64,000 bases of DNA from Euphorbia lathyris (Eukaryota; Streptophyta; Magnoliopsida; Malpighiales; Euphorbiaceae). The position numbers and the translations under genes are program-made. The stretch spans positions 89,658,104 to 89,722,103 of the forward strand of contig NC_088910.1 of NCBI RefSeq assembly GCF_963576675.1, given 5' to 3'. The notes under the pieces are model-generated. The model was not told the DNA's origin, made no database searches, and saw only the letters and a program-made list of their open reading frames with translations. Below, one piece after another: positions 47,649-56,700 of the stretch (its first letter is position 1; each line of letters opens with the position of its first letter).

Positions 47649-47705
47649 GGCGTGATATCTATACGCCCGACCGCGCGGTGAGGCGTGATGGCCACACGCC
47701 CGCAT
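47526..47705. repeat. Array B: self-complementary 33-bp tandem repeat in a 209-bp palindrome
   Basis: Units start at 47526, 47559, 47592, 47625 (26 bp, a 7-bp deletion), 47651 and 47684 (partial). The array is the core of an inverted repeat running 47508-47716, from GCCAATCTGACACGCGGGCG to its near-exact complement. Very GC- and CpG-rich compared with flanks. Same unit length and motif layout as array A. Confidence 0.92.
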
Positions 47706-48044
47706 GTCGGATTGGCAAAAAAAATATAAATTTCCCTCCCCAAAACCCATGAAAGGGCATTTTTGTCCTTTCACGGGGCTAGGGGTGGGAATTTGGGGCT
47801 GGGTTTAACAACACCCTTTATTAATTATGTAAGAAGTGGGTCCCACATTTTAAAATGGGTAGATAAAAATGCTGAGTTGGCGCGTTGATTTTGGGTTGAC
47901 TGGTCATTTTAACCGGTCATACACCAAAGTGGGATGTCACCTATAAGTTTGTATATATTAGTGAGACAAATTGAAGGTTGTACGCCAAATTGTGAAATGG
48001 GGCAAAGGTTGTACACCATTGATGAAATTTACCCTTAAATCAAT

Positions 48045-48464
48045 AGAAGAAAGTTTTCTATAAAAAAAAGCAATGCAATCACAAAAACCATCTAAATGTG
48101 TTTATGTATGATCCTGACTAAATTCGATATGGAAACTCAATAATTCTTCTTCTTTTAATTCTTTGAATTCATTTAAATCTGAAAATTCTAACATAGAAAA
48201 TTGTTGAACAAAATCTTCAATAAAAACATGCATTTTTTTAGAATGAAATACCTTAAGTATTATTAATTTCTAAAGAAGAATCACACTCGTTGGTAAGAAA
48301 CGAAGGGGTTGGACATGAACTGGCTTTTGAAAATATAAGGTGCAAGTCTAAGATTTTGTTACAATGGGAGGTGGAAATTACAAGATGGTTTTTCCGTCTT
48401 TCATCTATTTTGAAGATCGTTAAGTTGGTGTGTGAGCTCAGCTCACTGAATGAAGGATGAAAAT
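48045..48464. other. Unassigned AT-rich stretch between the Mutator cluster and the Ale element
   Basis: No gene or repeat boundary recognised. Confidence 0.3.
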
Positions 48465-48643
48465 TATAACAATATGAATTGCTCAGTGATTGTTATTGAT
48501 GTGTAAAACCTTATATATACAGAATACAGTTCACGTTGTAGTGAAAGATTAATTCTAGATTCTAGGCTAGAAATAGGGAACTAATTATGTTGCATATACA
48601 AATAAGGACGATTCTTCAAATAAATAATATACTCTCTAATACA
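48465..48643 (-). repeat. 3' LTR of the Ale element
   Basis: 179 bp. Minus strand begins TGTATTAGAGAGTATATT after a purine tract (AGGTGGG) and ends CATATTGTTATA, the last CA changed to TA compared with the 5' copy. Confidence 0.8.
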
Positions 48644-49991
48644 CCCACCTAGTCGAAAGGTTCGGAGGCTGAACATTGAGGCTATTTCTGAAATCTTCGA
48701 ACAGCGGTGAAGGTAGTCCTTTGGTGAAGATGTCAGCTATCTGATATCGAGATGGGACGTGTAAAACACAGACTTCACCTTTAGCAACCCTTTCTATGAC
48801 AAAGTGAATATCCATCTCTACATGTTTAGTGCGGTGGTGTTGAACCGGATTGCCGGTGAGATAGACGACGCTGACATTATCACAGTATACAATGGTTGAT
48901 TTTTGAATCGGATAGCCAAGTTCGAGAAGAAGGTTGCGGATCCAACATGTTTCTGACACTACATTCGCAACTCCACGATACTCTGCTTCGGCACTTGAGC
49001 GTGATAATATGGGTTGTCGTTTTACTGACCAAGAAATAAGATTGTCGCTAAGAAATACACAGTAGCCTGAAGTCGATCGATGAGTATCGGGACAGCCTGC
49101 CCAGTCAGCATCGGTGTAGGAGGTCAATTGACTAGGAGCGGATGCCATTAAAGTAAGACCAAGATCAAGAGTACTATTAACATACCGAAGAATGCGTTTA
49201 AGGGCAACCATATGGAAGGTTTTGGGGTCGTGCATAAACAGGCATATTTGTTGAACGACATATGATATGTCTGGTTTGGTGAGAGTCAGATATTGAAGGG
49301 CACTGGCTAACTGTCTGTATTCTGTGGGATTGTGGCAAGCAGAACCAGATGATATACTGAGCTTTTGCTTGGTGTCAACTGGCATGACAGTAGCGTTACA
49401 GGATCCAAGTCTAGCTTTTTCAATGATTTTTGAAGCATATTTCTGTTGAGATAGAAATAGGGAACCATGTGACTTTGTAACAGATATCCCTAAGAAATAA
49501 TGTAACGAGCCCAAGTCCTTCATTGCAAATTCGGAGCTCAATTGAGAGAGTATAGAAGTCTGAAGTTTGTCAGAAGAGGTGACAAGTACAATATCATCAA
49601 CATACAGTAGAATGTAGGTTGTGTCTATACCTTGTTGATACACAAAGAGAGAGTGATCAGAGATGTTGTTATTGAATCCCACCTTGGTGACAAATGCTGC
49701 AAAACGGTGATACCATGCCCTAGGAGCCTACTTTAGCCCATACAGTGATTTTTGGAGCAGACAGACATGGTCAGGATACTTGGGATCACGGAAACCCAAT
49801 GGTTGATGCATGTATACTGTTTCTTCAATGTCTCCATGTAAGAAAGCATTTTTGACATCCAATTGACGAAGGTTCCAATTTTTGGATAAGGCAATACTGA
49901 GAACAGCTCGAATGGTTGCTGGTTTAACCACAGGGCTGAATGTTTCACCACAATCAACACCGGCTAGTTGCCCTGACCCATTTCCAACCAA
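48636..49991 (-). pseudogene. Ale reverse transcriptase and RNase H
   Basis: Frame 49991-49728 carries [20 protein letters not shown] and [20 protein letters not shown], and stops at a TAG after SLYGLK, where Gln is usual. Frame 49682-48636 continues with the active site LLYVDDIVLV, the FAMKDLGSLHYFLG segment and RNase H (SYTDADWAGCPDTHRSTSG; SRSSAEAEYRGVA; HHRTKHVEMDIHF). The RNase H C-terminus (YQIADIFTKGLPSPLF) is complete and overlaps the 3' LTR by a few bases. Confidence 0.88.
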
Positions 49992-50108
49992 CCTTGCTTT
50001 GTATCGCTCAAAGGATGCGTCGGACTTGGTTTTGTGCCTGAATATCCACCAACTACGAATAACATTAGCATTTTTAGGATGGGGTATGTGTAATCCTAGT
50101 GAGGGGGG

Positions 50109-50857
50109 TTACAGTACGAGTACCCACGTCTTATTTTGAATAAGAGCCTCAAATTCATCAGTCATGGCTTGTGTCCAATTTGGATCACATAAGGCAAGGG
50201 CTGGTGTTTTAAGGATAGGGGATATGACAGGCGGTGCAGACGTGGACAGATTTAACATACGACAAGGTTTATATATTCCGTGTTGGGCTCGTGTGGTCAT
50301 GGTGTGGGTGTTTTGATTTGGTAGTGGAGGAGATATGGCTAATAGGGGTGTTACTACAGTAGCATGACCTGTTGATGAGGATGTGGCTGGACTGTTAGAC
50401 GAATTTGGACGATCAGACGGGGCTGGACTATTAGACAATACGGAAGGGGCAGGGGACGACGAGGATGATGATGCAGAAGACGCATGGGATGATGCAGGGG
50501 ATGACGCAAAAGACGTAGGTGACGACGACGACTTGGAAGACGTAAGGGGACGACCGAGAGGAATTTGACCAGGGAGATGACGGAGACGAGGGATAAGGCG
50601 AAGATGCAAGAAATGAAGGCAACGAGATTGACGGGGGGCGAGGGAGATGACTCACCTAGAGGGACACCAGGAACCTGAGGTAGGAGACCGTCGGCTACCG
50701 TATTGTGTTCAGGGACAGACTCGCGATTCGCCGGTTTTGATGAAAAGGGATAGAAAGATTCGTCGAACATGATGTGATGGGATATAACAATTCTATTTTT
50801 AGACGGATCATAGCACTTGTATCCTCTATGGTTAGACAGATAGCCTAGGAATCGCAC
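50109..50857 (-). pseudogene. Ale integrase C-terminus and RT linker
   Basis: Frame 50857-50354 begins with the copia integrase C-terminal segment FLGYLSNHRGYKCYDPSKNR and SHHIMFDESFYPF, and shifts into frame 50609-50109, a Ser/Pro-rich linker ending TRAQHGIYKP and PNWTQAMTDEFEALIQNKTW, the conserved start of RT. Two frames are needed, so at least one indel is present. The Ser-rich linker is normal for this lineage. Confidence 0.7.
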
Positions 50858-52083
50858 GGATATGAACGAGCTTCTAGCTTATGACGGGACGGAGACGGAA
50901 CAAGAGGAAAGCCTAAACACCCAAAGACACGTAAATGTGAGTAGGTGGGATCTCTTTGATACAGAATTTTAGTATGAGAGTGATAACCTAAGATTTTGTG
51001 AGGGTATATGTTCAGAAGATAAGTGGCTAGTTCGAGAGAATGGTGCCAAAAATTAAATGGAATTGATGCATGGTTCATGACAGTTCTAATGACATTATTT
51101 ATAGTTCGAATTGTGCGTTCTGATTTTCCATTTTGAGGTGATGTGTATGGACAGGAGAATCGAAATTGCATCCTGTGAGTATGACAAAATTGACGAAAAG
51201 AATTATTTTTAAATTCACCCCCATTGTCGCACTGAAAGACTTTAATATCACATTCAAATTGCGTGCGAACAAATGAACGAAAAATAAGAAATACAGAATA
51301 AACTTGGGATTTATGAGCTAATGGAAAGGTCCATAAGAAATTCATATAATTGTCAAGGAATAACACATAGTAACGATGACCACCGGAACTTAAAGTGGGA
51401 GATGTCCAGATATCACTATGAATTAAATCAAATGGCATACAAGTAAAATTGTAAGAGGAGTGAAACGGTAATTTAACTTGTTTTCCATTAACACATGAAG
51501 AGCAAACAGAAACATCCTTAATCCTATTACAAGAAATCAAATTTTTATTCAGCAGGGCGTTCAAAATAGGAGGCCCTGGATGTCCTAAACGATTGTGCCA
51601 AACATCAGAAGACAGTGCAGTAAAAACGGAATGAGAGGAAGGTGAGGTGAATGGACTAGATATGACTGGATAGAGGTCCCTCGTACTGTTACATCTCATG
51701 ATACGTGTTCCCATCTGTAAATCCTTCAAAGAAAAACCTAACAGATCAAATTCCACAAAGACTTGGTTATCTTTAGTAAATTGACGGACAGAAATAGGAT
51801 TTTTAATGAGTTGAGGAGCATGCAAAACATTATTTAATCTTAAAGGATGGTGCTTAGTGGTTAAAGATGCATTACCAGATCCACAAATAGGTACACAATG
51901 ACCATTACCGACAATAATATTTCCATTGAGGCTCGAATTAAAATAAGAAGTGAGCGTACCTTTGTGAGCTGTCATGTGAGATGTTGCTCCTGTGTCCATG
52001 TGCCATTGATCAGAAGGTGGTGCGATTGACATGGTGTGCATGGCTTCTTCTATATCAGTTGGCGCATACGACGAAGAGGGCAT
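50845..52083 (-). pseudogene. Ale protease and integrase core
   Basis: A 412-codon frame with the protease active site WHMDTGATSHMTAHKG (about residue 27), the pre-integrase zinc region (WHNRLGHPGPPILNALL; CSSCVNGK), and the integrase core with Asp in LIHSDIWTSP, Asp in FQCDNGGEFKN and Glu in QNGKSERTIRTINN. All catalytic residues are present. The frame ends just after VFGCLGFPL, in a different frame from the next segment. Confidence 0.85.
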
Positions 52084-53133
52084 ATGGAGATGTGCTTGTT
52101 GTATGTTAGGTCGAGGGCCAAGTATGCTGGACTGAGGTGGCTGGCGGCCTGATGAATTCTGAGGGTGCCAGGACGTTGTCGGATATGGGCATGGTGGAGT
52201 GGCCCACGGTTGCTGCAGCGCCCACGGATAGGAGTAGGCCAGGCGGGTAGGCGGTAACCCGAACTCATTGTCGATCGGGAATGGTATTGGCCCCCTCTAC
52301 CGAGGCTGGGTCGACCGCCGTATCTGCCGTAGCAGTGGAATGGAGTCGCGCGGTGGTGCGCAGGTCGCACGGGAGGGAAGTGCGACGGCGGAGGTCGCTG
52401 TTAGTGCGACGGAATCAGAAGAATGACTGTTCTTGCAGGTGCGGGCTGTCTTTTCAAGGATTTTCATGGACCTGGCTTTGTCAAAGGGAGGAAGGGGGTC
52501 CCCATGGTGCATCTGAGTTCCAACAGTATCATAGGCATTAGTTAAACCAGATATGAGTTGGAGAACCATTTGATCATTGGTAACAGGGCAGTCCACATTC
52601 GATAATTGATCGGAGAGGGATTTGAGGTGTTGACAATATGAGGAGATATCAGAAAAATCGTCTAGCTTGATTTTCGAGAATTCTTGTTGAAGGAAGAGAG
52701 AACGAGAGTGCTTGTTATCTGAGAATATGTCCTGTAGACGATTCCAGACTTTGGCTGCGGTGGAATCTGCTTCAATAATGGTGTGAAGCAGATCAAGAGA
52801 AATAGTGTTGTATATCCATTGGAGGACAACAACATCAATACGGGACCAGAGTTCAGCGTTTGTGGTTTGCAGAGAATTGGCGGAAGTGTTTGTGGGTTGG
52901 GGAGGAATGATGTGGTCGAGGACCTGGAAGGCTTTGGCATGGAGTTTGAACAAGGCGGCCTAAGTTGGATAGTATCCTTTTTCAATGTCCAGGGTAATTT
53001 TGATAAAGGTTGATATGTTTGATACTGTGAGCGATGGATGGGTGGGAGAATTCATTCCGTTTGTGGCTGTCTCGGTATTGGAATTTTCGGTATTAGGGGT
53101 GTTGGTGTTTGAGGTTGTCGATGTGTTGGTCAT
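52050..53133 (-). pseudogene. Ale Gag
   Basis: Gag starts at the ATG at 53133 with a Thr/Asn/Ser-rich leader, is interrupted by a TAG at about 52963, and continues from 52953 to 52297 with the copia Gag fold (LWSRIDVVVLQWIYNTISLD; AAKVWNRLQDIFSDNKHSR; VTNDQMVLQLISGL). A frameshift near 52300-52370 leads into an Arg/Gly/His-rich C-terminal frame down to 52050. No clear zinc knuckle is visible, which is common in this lineage. Confidence 0.78.
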
Positions 53134-53228
53134 GGCGACGGTGAAGGGGGTCGGCAGCGGCGGTGAGGGAAGAGGGAGGAGAGAGAAATTTCAGATGGAG
53201 AGAGAGATGGAGGTAGATTAGGGTTTGA

Positions 53229-53240
53229 TCTCTGATACCA
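53229..53240 (-). promoter_or_regulatory. Primer-binding site of the Ale element
   Basis: Minus strand TGGTATCAGAGA, immediately next to the 5' LTR remnant. Confidence 0.85.
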
Positions 53241-53277
53241 TGTAACAATATGAATTGCTCAGTGATACTCTCTAATA
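53241..53277 (-). repeat. 5' LTR of the Ale element, reduced to about 37 bp
   Basis: The plus strand reads TGTAACAATATGAATTGC then joins directly to ACTCTCTAATA. In the 3' LTR these two pieces are separated by about 142 bp. Only the two LTR ends remain, with no TATA region. Confidence 0.8.
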
Positions 53278-53282
53278 AAAAT

Positions 53283-53774
53283 ATGTTGTTATAGATGAAA
53301 TGGAGTCTAATCATGTATGAGGAGGAGTCTTATCTTCTGTTGAGTTGGCAAATCTTAAATGGGCGTGTTATCTTTTGAGAATCTGGCATCTTATCTTAGA
53401 GATAATGTTACGTCTATCATCTTTCGAATATATGAATTCATACAGTGGAACCTGTTGTCTCCTTTCGATTAGCAGGTACATGTAGATAATCATTCTAAGA
53501 CATTATTTGAAGGCTAAATTAAACATTTATCCCAAATAAAAAAAGTAATATTATATAGAGAAAGAGAGCCCTGTGTTGATCACTAGGGAAGGGATAATGT
53601 AAAACTAAATAATAATATATTACACCCTGTGGAGGAACCTGTTGCAAGAAAAAAGGGAAGACAATGTTCCTACAGTACCTTTTTCCATTGCCCAGAAAAG
53701 CTAACAAAAGAAAAAATACACTCTCAACAACCGCCAATGAGCCAATTTCCTAATACATAACTGAATGCACTTTC
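53283..53774 (-). other. Probable 3' UTR and downstream flank of the C3H gene
   Basis: No coding frame. The part nearest 53774 should be 3' UTR; the polyadenylation point is not visible. The Ale element ends at its far side. Confidence 0.4.
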
Positions 53775-56700
53775 TCAAGGATGCCAATAGCTACATGACG
53801 CCCCTTTCTTGCAGTACCCGCTTTCATAGAATTTACATACTCTCTGACCTTTACTCGGAGACTTGAAAGAACCTCCTCCATTTCCAACACCATATGCTGC
53901 CTGCCTGCTGCTGTTCCATGAAGATCTATCCCTACCAGAACCTGAATCTCTGCTTTGAGAATGATTCCGATGCTCTCTTTGACCTGAATGTCTGCTCTCA
54001 CCTCCATCTCTTTGACCTGAATGTCTGCTCTCACCTCCATACCTTGGTTGGCTTCCCCAGTTCCCTTGACTCCCTGTAGAAATACCTGAATTTGTACTAC
54101 CTTGCTGTTGGATTGACCCATGACCAGATCCCCAAACCATGTTCGCAGTCGCATTTCCTTGAGGTACTCCCCGATTCAAGTTTGAATTTCCCTTATCGCT
54201 TCTCCGACTAGCATCCACTGTTAATGCAGGATGTTGTTTATTCGAGCCATCTTCCCATTGGCTAACCGTGGATGTTGTAGGAGGCTGGATGTCTGAGCCT
54301 GATTGACGATTTTTAACCGTTGATTCCAGAGGTCGTATTTCCAAACGTATGTCCCACTGGTTAACTGAAACCTCACTACGCTTAGCATCTCCGTCGACTT
54401 CAGCACTTAACGATGAACGACCACTGAAGCTCTTTTGAGGATCAAGAACATCTCTTTGCCATAATCTGAGTGGCTCTTCAGTTATCGGAGGCTGAGAAGG
54501 CAACTGAGATGCTCTAAGCGGCCCATTTAGTACAATCCCTTGTCGTGGGATCTGAGAAAAATGAGGAGGTTTATTAATTGCAGCCAACTGAGCTGACATT
54601 TGAGATGCCGCAAGTTGTTGATCCATTATAGTTGGCCGAGATGGCATAAGAGATAGTCGAAGAGATTCCTCAACTGCAGACAACTGACAAGGCATTTGTA
54701 TATCACCAGTGGAGCTCAATGCATCACTTTTACCTGGATCGGGTGCAGGGCTAAATCGCTCAACAGGACTGAAGCAATCATCATCAGAACCTGGTGTTAA
54801 TTCTAAATCATATCTCATTTTTGAAGTAGGGGAAGGCAAGCCACCAAGAGACTCCATCGCTTCAACTTCAGCCAATAGATCTGAAACTGATTCATCAACT
54901 AAAGAGCAAAACTCATTTGGTTCAGCAACAATTGGCTGCCAACTAGATGCATCAATTGTTGGATGGGTTGACGATGAAAGAGTCAGTTGGTCAGTTGGCA
55001 TAGCAGCATGACCAACAGTTCTTTCAGTAGGTTTTAGTGAAGATGCAGATACAAGATTTGAGTCCCACTGCTCAACAGAACGTTTAGCGGGAGTTGAAGA
55101 ATAGCCGAGCCATTCAACAGCTACTTCAGGAACTTGTCTACCACCAATCACTAAACTGGAACCAGTGCTCCAACTAGGTGGTCCCGAATCCTGGACAGGA
55201 ACATTTGAAGAGGCACACAGTTTGTTTTCAGCAACCTGATTTTTCAAGTCCTCATTGGCTTGCATTGATGCTGCACTTGGCATATTAGAGAAATTAATTT
55301 TCTCATTCTGCTCAGAACTTTCAATAGATGTAAGCATAGACAGAAAACTAGCGTTGGGATCCCATCCACTTGTGGAACTGTTCAGGCTTTGAGGCCTCCA
55401 GTTTTCTCCAGAGGATTGGCCTTCACTTTCAGACCGTTTCTCATCATTGTGTTTGGCATTAGTTTGACTGGTAGTCCTGTGTGAATCCTTATCTGCATTA
55501 CACGGTTTTAAGCTCCATTTTTCATCCTTGTCCCTCTCTCTTTCATTAAACAATGGAGCTTCATAAGATTTTCCAGAAGATAAAGGTGCAGGAAGTGAAC
55601 TACAAATCTGAGACTGACCAGTGCCGGACTTGCTGTCTTCCGGAAACTCCCAGACTTGTAAGGAACTTCGAGCCTGAACATCATCAGTCACTGGAACATC
55701 TGCAGCCTTGATCCATGAGATAGAATGGGAGGCCAACCCACTACTCTTTGCAAGTTCATCATTGCTATTACCATGGTTTTGCACCTCATTTTGCAACAGC
55801 TTCTGATCATGATCAGCTCTTTTCTTGTCTACACATGTTACATCAGTACCTTGTCTGAGCCCATGTTCCCATTTTTTGTCTGCATCATTATAGGCAACTG
55901 TTTCTTCCTGGGACAATAAATGACTGTTTTGAGGTTGTAGTGGCTCTTTAGGGAATCGGCCAATCAATGCATCAGTCAACAAAATAGAATCATGTTGCTT
56001 CTTATTTATCCTCCATACTCTGAAATCATCTGGAAAAATCTTGATTTCGCTCCATTTTCGCAGCTGCATCATTGAAAAGGGCCCTTGAATTTTTCCAGAA
56101 GGATCCTGATAATGCCATAGTTTTTCATTCTCAAAATCACCAACAGACAGCTCACTCCCCGAGGAAAGAGGTGGTGGGATAACAGATGATGCAACCCCAG
56201 GGACTGATTCAGATGTTACTGGTGCTGGGCTACTCCAATCAACAGTTACTGAGTCAGCACCACCTAACTGGTTCTTTGATGTATTCTGGCTATTTAGCCC
56301 ATACGATCCTGCTCCCTGACTCAAAGCAGAATCATTCCCTGCCTCATGAATCTGAACACTAGCCTCAGGATCCTCACAAAATTTCATTTCAACGTTTCTA
56401 ATTTGCTCAGAGGCAGCAGCTAAAGTTTTCAGCGCCCTGTGTCCTATATCATTCAGATCACCTTCTCCAGGTGAAGAATTGAGTTCTATGCCCTTAATCG
56501 CAACACCGGGACTGTTCTGTCTCACATGATCACCTGCACATAAAATACAAAATTTACCACCAACTGTTTCGAAAGAATTTCAAATAAGGATCAATAACAA
56601 ATTACTCTGCTTCCACAAGCCATACCTTGTTTACTGTCATCTCTCTCTCTGGCATCTTCTTTTGATACGTAGCTTGGACCCATTCTTGGGTCCATGTGGA

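Larger units (their letters stand above)
46504..47816 (+). mobile_element. Inner Mutator-like element with palindromic arrays and transposase fragment
   Basis: This 1,313-bp element starts GGGTTACTAAACCCAGCCC and ends GGGCTGGGTTTAACAACACCC in inverted order (about 45-bp imperfect TIRs). The flanks tttattaagt (46494-46503) and tttattaatt (47817-47826) form a 10-bp duplication with one mismatch. It contains array A (46784-46936), a fragment resembling a MULE transposase N-terminus (about 47046-47518) and array B (47526-47705). It has no catalytic domain, so it would need a helper. Confidence 0.8.
45503..48034. mobile_element. Outer long-TIR Mutator-like element, split by an inner element
   Basis: Starts GGGTAAATTTCAT and ends ATGAAATTTACCC. 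A perfect 10-bp duplication ttaaatcaat flanks it (45493-45502 and 48035-48044). The left inverted end (45503 to about 45830) pairs with two separated pieces on the right: 46395-46503 (inner part) and 47817-48034 (outer part). The right TIR was therefore interrupted by an insertion. Without it the element is about 1.2 kb and non-coding. Confidence 0.88.
48465..53277 (-). mobile_element. Ale-type Ty1/copia element with collapsed 5' LTR
   Basis: Minus-strand order: 5' LTR remnant, primer site, gag, protease, integrase, RT, RNase H, 3' LTR. The short LTR and pol sequence fit the Ale/Retrofit lineage. aaaat flanks both ends (48460-48464; 53278-53282), a likely duplication, although the two terminal bases of the 5' LTR are missing. 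At least two nonsense codons and one frameshift are present. Confidence 0.85.

Noticed and set aside
46784..47705. CRISPR-like look of regularly spaced repeats
   Set aside because: The 33-bp units are directly adjacent with no unique spacers, lie in a plant transposon, and no cas gene is present.
48045..48464. More caulimovirid-like coding sequence
   Set aside because: The composition is similar and short Glu-rich frames exist, but no recognisable domain supports it.
53775..54154. Overlapping minus- and plus-strand frames within the last C3H exon (53750-54154, 53894-54079 and others)
   Set aside because: Shadows of the long intact frame that ends in the CCCH finger.
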